This document shows, one piece after another, positions 16,413-24,955 of a stretch of DNA of 64,000 bases; the first letter of the stretch is position 1; every line of letters starts with the position of its first letter. The stretch comes from Bradyrhizobium jicamae (lineage in GTDB: Bacteria; Pseudomonadota; Alphaproteobacteria; Rhizobiales; Xanthobacteraceae). The position numbers and the translations under genes are program-made. The notes under the pieces were generated by a model. It was not told where the DNA came from. It saw only the letters and a list, made by a program, of their open reading frames with translations, and did not search any database. Location: assembly GCF_018130695.1 (NCBI RefSeq), contig NZ_JAFCJX010000007.1, forward strand, positions 124,001-188,000, in the 5' to 3' direction.

Positions 16413-17426
16413 TCATTCTCTGACCTCGAGCTTTTTGATTCGAGCTTTGATCGCGGCCGAGCGGCCGACGTAGCGGCGGATGATCTTCTCGACCGACTCT
16501 TCCTCCCAGGCGAGTGTCTCGGCGATCTCGCGCATGCTGAAGCCTGCGATGTAGAACTTCGTCGCGGCCGTTCCCCGCAAATCATTGAAGTGAAGATCGA
16601 GCTCCGACATGCCGGCGTCGATCTTCGCTTTGTTGAACGAGCTCCCGAAGCCGTCGGCCGTCCAGGGGCGCCGCTTGCTGCTGGTCAGGATTGTGGTCGC
16701 TCGCTTTGGAATGCGCGCCAGGACGTCGCGCAGCGCGCCGTAGAGGGGAATGATCGCCTCGCGGCGATGCCGGCTCTTGCCGGTCGTGAGCACGATTGCG
16801 TCATCGCCGACGTGCGACCAGGACAAGCGGAGCAAATCGCTGAGCCGGAGGCCTGTGTGGCCGGCGAGATCGATCGCATGAGCGATCTCGATCGAGCAAG
16901 TTTTCTTGACCTGCGCCACGTCCGAGTCCGTCCAGATGATCTCCGAGCGATCATTGTTATAAAGGTGTTTGATGCCTTCACAGGGATTGCCGGCGATCTT
17001 TCCAAGCTCAACTGCGTGAGCGCAGACGCGCGACAGCACCTGCAGCGCATAGTCGGCGGTGCGCGGCGTTTCCGCCCATTGGCCGCGCCAGCGGCGTATC
17101 ACTGGCCGGATCTTCTCAGGCCGATCGAATTGAGCAGTGCGAAGCTCGCCGAAATACTCCGCAACGCGGTCTAGCCATTTGCCCCACTGATCGCGCGTGG
17201 ACTGGGCCAGCTTTTTGTAATCCCGGCTCGACTTGTAATCGGCGACGACAAAGCGGAAACGGTTACGATCGGGCGCGCGGTGCTGCTCGAGGGCCTCATT
17301 GTATGAGGCCACGAATTCCGGGGAGCCAGGTGCTCCGCGAAGAGGCGGCCCGCCGCGCCAGGCGTAGTAGTACGCCTTGCCCTTCGCCGTAACCTTCGCG
17401 ATGCCCTTAAGCTCAACCTTGACCAC
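16413..17426 (-). CDS. int: Tyrosine recombinase (phage-type integrase)
   Basis: Integrates and excises the island at the tRNA-Gly 3' end. Catalytic motifs are in order: Arg in AGHTGLRLSDLLRL, His-x-x-Arg in LHFNDLRGTAATKFY, and the nucleophile Tyr in IIRRYVG near the C-terminus. An N-terminal core-binding SAM-like region spans about residues 65-150. I take the GTG at 17426 (MVKVELKG), giving 337 aa, because frames further upstream overlap the next gene; that gene's stop lies at 17413, a 14-nt overlap implying coupling. Confidence 0.9.
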   Translation of the reverse strand: MVKVELKGIAKVTAKGKAYYYAWRGGPPLRGAPGSPEFVASYNEALEQHRAPDRNRFRFVVADYKSSRDYKKLAQSTRDQWGKWLDRVAEYFGELRTAQFDRPEKIRPVIRRWRGQWAETPRTADYALQVLSRVCAHAVELGKIAGNPCEGIKHLYNNDRSEIIWTDSDVAQVKKTCSIEIAHAIDLAGHTGLRLSDLLRLSWSHVGDDAIVLTTGKSRHRREAIIPLYGALRDVLARIPKRATTILTSSKRRPWTADGFGSSFNKAKIDAGMSELDLHFNDLRGTAATKFYIAGFSMREIAETLAWEEESVEKIIRRYVGRSAAIKARIKKLEVRE

Positions 17427-17619
17427 GACGTGCCTCGAACTCGGCCAGCTCTCGATCCAAATCGTCAGGTGGGGAAGAAGGCCCTTCGCCGGCGAAGGTG
17501 ACGACGATTTTGCCTGACTTGTCGATCTCAGCTCGCTGCACAGTGAAGCCAGCTGCGCGTGCACCACGCAGTGCGCGGGTCAGATCTTGCTGTTTGAATG
17601 TGCAAGCGCAGCGAGCCAT
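17413..17619 (-). CDS. Small hypothetical protein coupled to integrase
   Basis: A 68-aa protein starting MARCACTFKQQDLTRALRGA, with a compact beta-like middle (TVQRAEIDKSGKIVVTFAGE) and a charged tail ending ELAEFEARRGQG. It is a type often found directly upstream of integrase in rhizobial islands; function unknown. Its stop overlaps the integrase GTG by 14 nt, suggesting translational coupling and possibly a role in recombination or its control. Confidence 0.7.
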   Translation of the reverse strand: MARCACTFKQQDLTRALRGARAAGFTVQRAEIDKSGKIVVTFAGEGPSSPPDDLDRELAEFEARRGQG

Positions 17620-17648
17620 GGGATGCTACCACCGAAAAATCTGTTCGA

Positions 17649-18299
17649 TCATTTGGGCGACCCATGCTTGCGCCCGCCCGAAAGGGGTTTCCTCCGTGAG
17701 GCAATGTCGCCCGCGTCTTCGACTTCATCAAGGGCGCGCAGCTGCGCAAGCGCACCGTTCACAATCTCACCCATCGGAAACACGATGACTGGCTCGGCGT
17801 GGATGCCTTTTCTGGCGAGGGTCTCGCGGCGACCTTCATCGATCGAATGTCGAGGGCCTCTGCGGTCGGATGGGATGTTGATCTCGGTGAGCTTGTCGAT
17901 GCTGATCTGAGTCGCGGGACGTGTGCGGGGGCCAAGTAGGCCAATAGGCACCTCCTTGCCGGCTTCGACCGCATCGAGCAGCTCATTCATCACGCTCAAG
18001 CGAAGGAAGATGTGCATATCCCAATCCACATTCCTTCCGCCGGCGAGAACTTTCGCGACCGATTCAGCGATGGACCGCGATATGTTCAGTGGAATGCCGA
18101 GGTCTGCCATGCGACTCATAATCGCCAGCTCCACGACGCCAACCGCTGAATACAACCGCTTGCCCTGGCGACCAGGATTCGGATCGACGACCGAGAGCAG
18201 TTTGCGATCGTTCCAGTTCTGCAAAGCTTTCGCCTTCAGACCCGGCACTATTTTCAGGACCTGCGCCTGAGAGAATTTGGGCTTGACCAAGGTTGTCAT
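17649..18299 (-). CDS. MerR-like helix-turn-helix regulator of the island
   Basis: A 216-aa protein. The N-terminal third (SQAQVLKIVPGLKAKALQNW...GKRLYSAVGVVELAIMSRMADLGI) matches the winged helix-turn-helix of MerR/AlpA-type proteins: helix-turn-helix, Arg-Leu-Tyr-Ser wing, then a second helix pair. The remainder (about 85-216) is an unassigned, probably dimerising or effector domain. Two GAACCT-N6-AGGTTC palindromes lie directly upstream, at the expected operator position. Likely role: master repressor or directionality control of the island. Confidence 0.78.
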   Translation of the reverse strand: MTTLVKPKFSQAQVLKIVPGLKAKALQNWNDRKLLSVVDPNPGRQGKRLYSAVGVVELAIMSRMADLGIPLNISRSIAESVAKVLAGGRNVDWDMHIFLRLSVMNELLDAVEAGKEVPIGLLGPRTRPATQISIDKLTEINIPSDRRGPRHSIDEGRRETLARKGIHAEPVIVFPMGEIVNGALAQLRALDEVEDAGDIASRRKPLSGGRKHGSPK

Positions 18300-18304
18300 C
18301 GAAC

Positions 18305-18357
18305 GAACCTCGCATAAGGTTCGCTCGAAGTCAATAATCGAACCTCATCTAAGGTTC
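18305..18357. promoter_or_regulatory. Tandem palindromic operators GAACCT-N6-AGGTTC
   Basis: Two 18-bp palindromes at 18305-18322 and 18340-18357, starting 35 bp apart (about 3.3 helical turns), sit immediately upstream of the MerR-like gene starting at 18299. The inner six bases differ (CGCATA, CATCTA) while the arms are identical, the mark of protein-binding sites. Probable autoregulatory operator. Confidence 0.75.
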
Positions 18358-18442
18358 GTTCGGCGGCCTGCCCTGCCTTCCGCCTCCGCGCAAACGAGCC
18401 GCCGAACAAAACCCTCGCGCGTCGAGCCCCTCAAGGATGGGC

Positions 18443-18661
18443 TTAAATGGACGTGGAAGCGGCCCGCGCCGCCGCCGCAGCCAAATGCCGCCGAGCGCGC
18501 GCAACAGCATCATTTCCGCTCCTTAGGGCCTCCAGCTCCCGCTCGAGTCGGTCGAGGATCGGGGCATACACCGGGCCATGCAGGACTATGACCTCCGATA
18601 CCAATGCGATCGCGTCGAGCAGGCGTTCTTCAGTGATCTCGCCGTTAAAAGTCGCAGGCAA
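18443..18661 (-). CDS. Small hypothetical helical protein
   Basis: A 72-aa predicted all-helical protein (EERLLDAIALVSEVIVLHG; APILDRLERELEALRS) with an Ala/Arg-rich C-terminus. It resembles small proteins that accompany integrase/regulator genes on rhizobial mobile elements, but I know no function. The ATG at 18661 is the only plausible start. The opposite-strand reading frame here looks like its shadow. Confidence 0.6.
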   Translation of the reverse strand: MPATFNGEITEERLLDAIALVSEVIVLHGPVYAPILDRLERELEALRSGNDAVARARRHLAAAAARAASTSI

Positions 18662-18913
18662 ATTTCATCTCTCGTCGATTTTTGCGCTTCACGAAACATC
18701 CCCGGGGGCGACGCCTCGGCTTTCACGGCCGCGCGTCCCACGGCTTAGATTTCCCATCCTCGGCCCCAAGGAGCGAGTTTCCAGGACTCCGCTGGGAATG
18801 AGCCTGTGGTAACGCCGGCTTCCGTTGGGGCCGAGACCATGGCCACCAAAAAATGCGCCCCCGCCGCGCCGCCGGCGGCGAGGGCGCCGTTTTTGCCCCA
18901 AGCTCCCAGAAGG

Positions 18914-19846
18914 CTACACAAGCTCCCGGGCTGAGCCTGCCACTGCCGCGGGGCTGGCGCCTCCCGGAGGGCGATAGTGCTCGCCGTCCCATGACCCAGA
19001 GTGATCGCGGCTTCCGATCAAGTCCCCGACCAGGCTATAGATAAACTTCGAATCCATTGCGTCGCCCAGCTGGTCCAGGGCATCGCCTTGCCAGCACACC
19101 GTAAACAGCACCATTGCCTTGGCGCGAAGGCCTACCAACGTCGTCGCGGGCACCTCGAGCATTTCTTCCTGCAGAGCCGAAAACTGATCGTAGAGCTCCT
19201 GCTCCCTGTCTATGAGGCCCGGCAGGCCCAAGTCTCGCTGCAGCTCGTCTTTTGCGTGCTCCCAGCGATGGAGAGCAGCGATCAGCTGGTCGGCGCGCGG
19301 CTGCATCTTGGTATCTGGAACGTGCTTCCAAAGATGTGCGCACTCTGGGGCCCGCTCACCGCTCTCGGCATTCGTCCTATGGTTTTCAGCGCGTTGCCAC
19401 TCATCGTCGGTGCCGACGAATTCCCATCGCATCAGCGGATTGTCGCGCAATGCCTCGATTGCCGCAGCGGAACACCAAACGCGACCGCGTCGCTCAGGGG
19501 CATCATCATCGGTGTGCTCGATCTCGTAACCAACGGGATCCCCGACGCGCCAGGCAAGCTCGGCAGGACGTTGTGGCTCCCGCTGCTCGTACACACTCCA
19601 CACGGAGCGTTGTTCCTCGAGCGCCGACTCATAGAGTGGATAGATCTCGGCGACGCGCGCCGCGAGTTCGACGAGTCGCCGATCCGCGTCCGGCAGATGA
19701 TCTGGCGAATGCGCGATCGAAGGTGAGGCGATCGCGGCGGGCAACGCAACTGTACGCAACATCATAACTCTCCTGGTTACGCCCGACACGGACTGCGCGG
19801 GCGCGCGATCATCGCCCCGCGATACGACGTTCTCTTGATGTGTCAT
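18914..19846 (-). CDS. Hypothetical island protein with possible twin-arginine-like N-terminus
   Basis: A 310-aa protein, family unrecognised. Residues 25-45 (TRRVMMLRTVALPAAIASPS) look like a twin-arginine signal or a membrane anchor. The rest is acidic and helical with many Trp/Glu/Arg (residues 60-270), for example HRWEHAKDELQRDLGLP and DREQELYDQFSALQEEM. An alternative start could skip the signal-like part. Separated from neighbours by 250-bp gaps, so probably its own transcription unit. Confidence 0.65.
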   Translation of the reverse strand: MTHQENVVSRGDDRAPAQSVSGVTRRVMMLRTVALPAAIASPSIAHSPDHLPDADRRLVELAARVAEIYPLYESALEEQRSVWSVYEQREPQRPAELAWRVGDPVGYEIEHTDDDAPERRGRVWCSAAAIEALRDNPLMRWEFVGTDDEWQRAENHRTNAESGERAPECAHLWKHVPDTKMQPRADQLIAALHRWEHAKDELQRDLGLPGLIDREQELYDQFSALQEEMLEVPATTLVGLRAKAMVLFTVCWQGDALDQLGDAMDSKFIYSLVGDLIGSRDHSGSWDGEHYRPPGGASPAAVAGSARELV

Positions 19847-20284
19847 GGATGGGCTCTCGATTAAGGCTTTCTACGGCCGTTGCCGGTGGCGGACCGGCAG
19901 CCGGGAGGTAGAAACCAGCCGAGAAGACTGGCGGCGGCGCTTTTAAGGTTGCCCTCTGGACATGGCGCAGCCCTCCCGGCCATAATGGCCAGGTCAGGCG
20001 CACGCCAATGCGCCGCACAGTTCAGCCGCGTTCCTCCCGACGCCAATCGGGCGGCATGCTGACCAGGCATGAAGCGGCTATATTCTCGGTCCGGGTTTCT
20101 ACGCCCACGGACAGATTCTCTGATTTGCAGCCGATTGCCAAGCCCTCCGGGGCGGCTTTCGTGCGTCTGGTTGCGCCCTTAACACCATCCCGCAAGACAC
20201 GCGAATCGGGCCCTAAAGAGCCGCCGACCGGCGGCCTGACGGGCGCGCACAGCGCGCGCGGAAGTGTGCTATCCACACCACGTC
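19847..20284. other. 438-bp gap in the island without a clear gene
   Basis: Several short open frames exist on both strands, but none has a ribosome site plus plausible protein composition. The region lies between the leftward 310-aa gene and the rightward small genes, so both of their promoters must be here. No convincing -35/-10 or repeat was seen. Confidence 0.5.
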
Positions 20285-20443
20285 ATGACAGAGAGCGCCA
20301 AAACTAGGTTCAACGCGATCGGCTTCATCGCCGGGGCCATGTTTGGCTTTTGGTTTGAAGGGATCGGCGGCGCATTGGTATGTTCCGTCGTTGGCGTCTT
20401 TGTGACGGTTGCGATTGCGGGGTGGATCGCGCCAAACGCTTAG
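20285..20443 (+). CDS. Predicted small membrane protein (52 aa)
   Basis: Reads MTESAKTRFNAIGFIAGAMF and then further hydrophobic sequence ending WIAPNA. Two hydrophobic segments (about 10-28 and 30-48) predict a double-spanning inner-membrane hairpin. It is one of three short rightward genes embedded between leftward operons. No good ribosome site is visible, so it may be expressed weakly or be spurious. Confidence 0.45.
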   Translation: MTESAKTRFNAIGFIAGAMFGFWFEGIGGALVCSVVGVFVTVAIAGWIAPNA

Positions 20444-20463
20444 ATCGTCTCGGAGTTTCCACC

Positions 20464-20700
20464 ATGCCATTAGGTGCACGTCAGATCGAAGCTCTAAGAC
20501 GACTTACGCTGATGCGTGACGGCTCGATGTCGGCATTCGATTTTCTCGGTCTGATGGACCGCGCAGACGACAGCGCGCGGTCGCTGCTTGACCAAGGCTA
20601 CATCGTCGGGAGCCTGGCTACGCGCGGCCGGGTCGCCATCACAGAAGCCGGTCGCGACGTACTCGACCCAAAGAGAAGGCGGCCGGGTGACTTGTTGTAA
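20464..20700 (+). CDS. Small winged-helix-like protein (78 aa)
   Basis: The start at 20464 (MPLGARQIEALRRL) is chosen for CGGAG 9 nt upstream. The helical N-terminus, the SARSLLDQGYIVGSLATRGR segment and VAITEAGRDVLD end resemble the recognition-helix-plus-wing pattern of small winged-helix proteins, where TxAGRxxL is typical. It may be a regulator or accessory factor. It follows the small membrane gene by 20 bp. Confidence 0.55.
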   Translation: MPLGARQIEALRRLTLMRDGSMSAFDFLGLMDRADDSARSLLDQGYIVGSLATRGRVAITEAGRDVLDPKRRRPGDLL

Positions 20701-20728
20701 TATTCTTGATGCAGGCGGGATCAGGAAG

Positions 20729-20851
20729 ATGAGAGACAGGTCTTTCGCTAAATCAGCGATCGTGTATTTGATGATCATCGCTGCCGGCGGCCTTGTGGTC
20801 CTGCTCTGGAAAGCCCTTTGGATGGGCCTTCGAACTATCGCGCTCGGCTGA
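20729..20851 (+). CDS. Predicted single-span membrane peptide (40 aa)
   Basis: A basic start MRDRSFAKSA is followed by one hydrophobic span (IVYLMIIAAGGLVVLLW) and a short amphipathic tail. AGGAAG lies directly before the ATG. The shape (short, cationic, one membrane span) is shared by holin-like and toxin peptides, but nothing more can be claimed. Confidence 0.4.
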   Translation: MRDRSFAKSAIVYLMIIAAGGLVVLLWKALWMGLRTIALG

Positions 20852-20871
20852 AATCTGAGTGAGTTGTTCGA

Positions 20872-21177
20872 TCACGCGCGACGGAGAGGCTGCGGATCGC
20901 CGCCGCGTGCCGCACGCTCGATTCGATCCATCAATTGCTGAGCGTGCTCGTCGGCATGCAGTAGCACCATTTCGAGCTTCTCCCTGCCAACCGCGCTCGC
21001 GCGGCCAGGATTGACAGCAAATGCCTCGCGCAACGTGCTGATCAGCATGTCGCGATCGTCCGCATCGAAGAGGCGCAGAGCGCTCGCCACCACGGACGCG
21101 AATATCGTCTCCGCAGCAATAAGCTGGGCCGAAAGCACCGTCACGCGCCTTTCGAGATCATCGTCGGTCGTCGTCAT
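20872..21177 (-). CDS. Hypothetical phage-like helical protein
   Basis: A 101-aa protein starting MTTTDDDLERRVTVLSAQLI, acidic and helical, probably coiled coil over residues 5-30 and 60-90. It begins 16 bp after the tape measure gene ends and is on the same strand, so it is the last gene of the tail-gene operon. Function unknown. Confidence 0.6.
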   Translation of the reverse strand: MTTTDDDLERRVTVLSAQLIAAETIFASVVASALRLFDADDRDMLISTLREAFAVNPGRASAVGREKLEMVLLHADEHAQQLMDRIERAARGGDPQPLRRA

Positions 21178-21192
21178 CGGGGGAGCCTTTCC

Positions 21193-23337
21193 TCAGTACA
21201 GATCCGCCGTCGGCGGCGTAAATCGTGGCGACGCGATAAGAGGAGAGACAGCATCAGGTGAGGAGTGACCGAGCCCTCCTGGACCATTGCCATTTGTCAT
21301 CTGGATGTGTCCCGTCAGCTTCACAACGGATCGTTCTAGATTCCCGATGCGCGCTTTGATCCAGTCGGACACGTCAAGCTCGATCTTATGCGTGACCGTG
21401 GCCTCACCCTCGACGGTACCCTCGCCAGTAACACGGATCGCATCCGGGAGGCCTGCCAGGGCGTCGGTGACATCCGTGTGCTTGCGAACACCGGTGCCGA
21501 ATGTCGTCGAATCGTTCAACTCCGGCGCCGGAAAAGTCGGCGGCCCGGGCCGCTTGGCTGTGCCGAGGCGAACGCTTCCCAGATTGAAGTAATCCGACCA
21601 AGGCGTTTTGGCCGGGACGTAGGACGTAGCCGCGGCGCCCGCGGGCGCCCACTGCAGCGGCTCCGCACCCGAGGCCGGCCATTGATCGAGGCGTTTGGTC
21701 GCATCAATCTTTCTGGCGCCGCCCAGTCGTGCAGCTCCCGTGGAATCGAAGATGCTCTTGATGGCATTTTTGACCGGGTCCGAAATTTTCCGATCGAAAT
21801 CCGCTACCGAGCTGATCACGCCGGCGATCGCTTTCGCGTCGCGCACCTCGTTCTTCGGCAGCAAATCGGTGACGGAGGGCAGGATCTTCGACCAATCTTT
21901 GTTGCTGATCGCGTCATTGATGTTGACGATCGCAGACGTCAGCTTGTTGAGGCCCGCCGCAGCGGCATCCATGACAGGCGCTTGCGCAGCAAGATTGCGC
22001 ATCTGCGCCTGGACGCCCTCGAGAGCAACGAACGGATCTCGCTTGGCTAGTTCCGAGGCTGCCCCGGGGCCAGGAGATTTCTCATATTGAACGGCTTTTC
22101 CTTCGTACTGCTGCCGCTGCGTCATCAGCTTGGACAAGACATCGCGCGCGCTGCTATTGGAATAAGCGCTCTGAAGGAACGTGTTCACGTCCTCGGCCTT
22201 ATCCGGATCAAGTCCGGCCCGCTTCATCGAGGCCGTGACATTCTTCCAGGCCCAATAGTCGGGATCGTGCATCATCTCGCTGCGATCAACGAACTTGCCG
22301 CTGCTGTCCCGAAGGCCATATTTTTCGCCGTACTCTTTGGCCTGCTTTGTCGCCTGGACTTCCTGCTGCTGCATCATCGAGAGTGCATTGCCGGCCTTCT
22401 CGTCGCCGAGGTCCCGCGCCAGGCCGGCGCCTGTCGTCATCAGGAAGCGGTTGGAAATCGTTGCGCCGGCGGCCTTGAGGCGCCGCGCCATCGCCAGGAC
22501 GCCGCCCATGTCCATGTCGGCGCCTTCAACGGCCATCGCCTTGACAAAGCCGCCATACAGATCCTTCACCTCTTTCGCGTCGACGTTCTTGCCCAGCACG
22601 TCGAGTGCGGCAAAGAACTTGCGGCTTTCCTCGATTGCCTTGTCCTTGCCCTTCAAGCTTTGCAGAACGACGAAGCCCTTGGCCACGGTGTCGGCCATCT
22701 CGACGGCCAGATCCATGCTACGCGATGACATCGCCAGATCGCGCAAGCTCTGATGCATCGTCGACGCATCGACTGACGGATACCTTCCGGAACTTTGCCG
22801 CGCACTCTCACCGAGCCGCTTGCTGTCGGTCTCGGGCAGGCCCGCAAGATAATCTCGCGCTCCCTCGCGCTGCGATACTGCATTGGCCTCGACCGCGGCT
22901 CTGCCGCCCTGGTAGGCCAGATATCCCGGCACAAACGCGCCGACAGCTTTCGCCAGCCGGCCGGCGCCGCCGCCCGCAAAGAATTTCTTGTGGGCCTTGT
23001 CGGCCTCTTCCGCGCCGCTCTTGATCTCGCGCCAACGCTGGACGATCTCGCCCTGCTTCTCGCCGATCGCCCGGGTATAGTGATCCATCTTGATCGGCGC
23101 CGACCTGAGCGCGTCGTGGAAGCGAGAGAACTCCTTACGGACGCCCTGCAACTCCTTTTCGCTCAGCTTGAGGCGTCGAAGCTCCTCGAACATGTTGCCC
23201 GTGAAGCTCGGCGCCTTGATGCCCTCGAAAGACTTGGCAACCTTTTCGACGCCCTTGATCTTCGCAGCGATCTGCTCGAAGACATTTTTTGTCGCGTCAC
23301 GCGCGCTGATGATGGCTTGGGCTTCAATGCGTTTCAT
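21193..23337 (-). CDS. Phage tail tape measure protein
   Basis: Sets tail length and is ejected with DNA. The 714-aa protein has a helical, charged N-terminus (MKRIEAQAIISARDATKNVF, the usual start for this class), a short Gly/Ala-rich hydrophobic stretch (about 125-150) and long Ala-rich helices. Its best evidence is position: it starts 4 bp after the end of the frameshifted tail chaperone, the order used by most tailed phages. It is short for a tape measure, implying a short tail (roughly 100 nm by the usual residue-length relation). Confidence 0.8.
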   Translation of the reverse strand: MKRIEAQAIISARDATKNVFEQIAAKIKGVEKVAKSFEGIKAPSFTGNMFEELRRLKLSEKELQGVRKEFSRFHDALRSAPIKMDHYTRAIGEKQGEIVQRWREIKSGAEEADKAHKKFFAGGGAGRLAKAVGAFVPGYLAYQGGRAAVEANAVSQREGARDYLAGLPETDSKRLGESARQSSGRYPSVDASTMHQSLRDLAMSSRSMDLAVEMADTVAKGFVVLQSLKGKDKAIEESRKFFAALDVLGKNVDAKEVKDLYGGFVKAMAVEGADMDMGGVLAMARRLKAAGATISNRFLMTTGAGLARDLGDEKAGNALSMMQQQEVQATKQAKEYGEKYGLRDSSGKFVDRSEMMHDPDYWAWKNVTASMKRAGLDPDKAEDVNTFLQSAYSNSSARDVLSKLMTQRQQYEGKAVQYEKSPGPGAASELAKRDPFVALEGVQAQMRNLAAQAPVMDAAAAGLNKLTSAIVNINDAISNKDWSKILPSVTDLLPKNEVRDAKAIAGVISSVADFDRKISDPVKNAIKSIFDSTGAARLGGARKIDATKRLDQWPASGAEPLQWAPAGAAATSYVPAKTPWSDYFNLGSVRLGTAKRPGPPTFPAPELNDSTTFGTGVRKHTDVTDALAGLPDAIRVTGEGTVEGEATVTHKIELDVSDWIKARIGNLERSVVKLTGHIQMTNGNGPGGLGHSSPDAVSPLIASPRFTPPTADLY

Positions 23338-23340
23338 GGT

Positions 23341-23804
23341 CTATCGCCTCCCTGGTCCCGTCGTCGGCTTTCGCTTGGCGCGAGCTGCGCGCTGCTTCAG
23401 ACGATCGAACCAATAGTCGATCGCGGAGATGCTTAGCTCCTCCGCTTCGACCATGCCGATCAAGCGCTGGTCGAGCACCAGCATCTCGACAATCAGCTCG
23501 AACTCTCCGCCCGAGCGATCACGAAAAAACTCGTTACGGCATCCTTCAACTTCAGGGCGTCGCCGAGCGACACCTGCTCGAGAAGCAGGGGATCTTTCGG
23601 CTCAATCATCAGCCGCTCGATGTACCCTTTGAACAAGTCGTCTTTGTCGGCATGGTAGACCATGCCGCCCGCACCGTGCGCAAAGGCGACCGGTTCACCC
23701 AGGTGCATGATGTCGCCGAACTTCGGCTCGCGCAGGGTGATCGCATTGATCGTGCCGGCGGGGCCTTCGATCGGTTTGGTCAGGTTGATGGTGACATTGG
23801 GCAT
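23341..23804 (-). CDS. Tail assembly chaperone (E/41/14 type) with -1 programmed frameshift
   Basis: The zero frame (23804-23493, 103 aa) starts MPNVTINLTKPIEG and has ITLREPKFGDI, the signature of P2 gpE/Mu gp41-type tail assembly chaperones. Near its end the codons AGT TTT TTC form the slippery heptamer T TTT TTC at 23529-23523. Slipping back one base continues open as RDRSGGEFELIVEMLVLDQR... to a TAG at 23343-23341, giving a 154-aa product. The extended frame ends just before the tape measure ATG at 23337. Two products in fixed ratio guide tail polymerisation around the tape measure. Confidence 0.82.
23523..23529 (-). promoter_or_regulatory. Slippery heptamer TTTTTTC for -1 ribosomal frameshift
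   Basis: On the minus strand the heptamer is in the correct X XXY YYZ register of the chaperone frame: its first T is the third base of the preceding codon. The -1 frame is then open for 60 codons. Downstream structure was not assessed. Confidence 0.8.
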
Positions 23805-23887
23805 CGCTTCGCTTCCTTTTCTGTCATGGACCGTTCGATCCGGGCTTAATGTCAGCGCTATCTGGATCAGAACGCGCAGTTGAGGTC

Positions 23888-24955
23888 TTAAAGGCCTGAT
23901 GCGAGCTGCTTGTGGAGGAGCTGAGACACCTTGCTCTTGGGGCCAGGCAAGCCGCTCGCCAGGCCGAGCACAGCCCGCGGATCGGCATCGGCCCGACGTA
24001 CGACATGGAAGCCCGCAGCCTGGACAAACGTTTCTTCTTCGCGTTCCGCTTCGAGAAGATCGGCAAATAGGGTACGGAATTGCTCGCGGCGCTGCGCCTC
24101 CGTCAGCGCCTGGCCGTCATCGGCCACCTCATCGATGCGCCGCTCTGCAAACTCTATCAACCGGTCCTTCATGAGCCACGCGATCAGACCAAGCGCGTCG
24201 GGTACTTGCACGTCCGGATCGCGAGGGAGGCGGATGGTATGTGCCGGCCAGTCGATCTCCTGGTCGATGTGCTCGATCATCGCGTCGAATCCCGGAAGCC
24301 CTCGCTGCGCGAGATCTTCGATTTGTCGCCGTACCTTTTCCTTCACGGCAGCGGCGTGATAGGGCGCTGCGTCAACGCGCCTGATCTCGGCGAGCAGCTC
24401 TCGGATGCGCCGCCGGCGATTTTCGATCAGATCGGAAGTTACGTCGCGGGGCTTGTCTGGCTTCCTCCGGGTGTGCTCCTCGATCGCGAGGGCGACGGGC
24501 AGCTCTGCAAGCCATGAGGCGACGGAGCGTTGGAAGGTGCTAATCGCTTGGAGCCGCGCACCATAGAGTTGCTGCCGCTCGTCAAGCTGGCGCCGCTCGT
24601 CCTTCAGCGCCGCGATCTTCTTCTCAATTCCCTTGATCCTGCTTTCGGGCGGCGGCGACGTCTCCGCGACTTTCCCTCCGCGAAGCTGCGGAGCGTGCCC
24701 GGCGGCCTGCTTTTCCGCGCTGTCGATATAGTTGAATTCCATTGCCCTGAGCGCGCCGATGGTATCCGAACGTCCAGGGCCTCCCGCATCCACAAGCTGG
24801 CTTTCCTGCCCACGAATTTGCATGCTGATCTCAGGGAAACGGATTGCGATATCCCGCACCAACGTCGCGACTTCGTCACGCTCGCGTTCTAGCTCCCGCA
24901 GCTTGGCCCTTGCAGGCTCCGGCAAGCGGTTCAATAGCTCCGGTGAAATTGTCAT
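23888..24955 (-). CDS. Hypothetical coiled-coil phage protein
   Basis: A 355-aa soluble, highly charged protein. Coiled-coil helices lie at about residues 12-45 (PARAKLRELERERDEVATLV) and 105-150 (IKGIEKKIAALKDERRQLDE). The C-terminal half (about 210-340) looks globular, with DWPAHTIRLPRDPDVQVP. Its start overlaps the TerS-like gene's stop by 4 nt. Position between packaging and tail genes suggests a structural or head-tail role, but I recognise no family. Confidence 0.6.
   Translation of the reverse strand: MTISPELLNRLPEPARAKLRELERERDEVATLVRDIAIRFPEISMQIRGQESQLVDAGGPGRSDTIGALRAMEFNYIDSAEKQAAGHAPQLRGGKVAETSPPPESRIKGIEKKIAALKDERRQLDERQQLYGARLQAISTFQRSVASWLAELPVALAIEEHTRRKPDKPRDVTSDLIENRRRRIRELLAEIRRVDAAPYHAAAVKEKVRRQIEDLAQRGLPGFDAMIEHIDQEIDWPAHTIRLPRDPDVQVPDALGLIAWLMKDRLIEFAERRIDEVADDGQALTEAQRREQFRTLFADLLEAEREEETFVQAAGFHVVRRADADPRAVLGLASGLPGPKSKVSQLLHKQLASGL

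Noticed and set aside
17427..17567. Longer integrase start giving 384 aa
   Set aside because: The extra 47 residues overlap the well-formed 68-aa gene and look like its shadow; the GTG at 17426 fits better.
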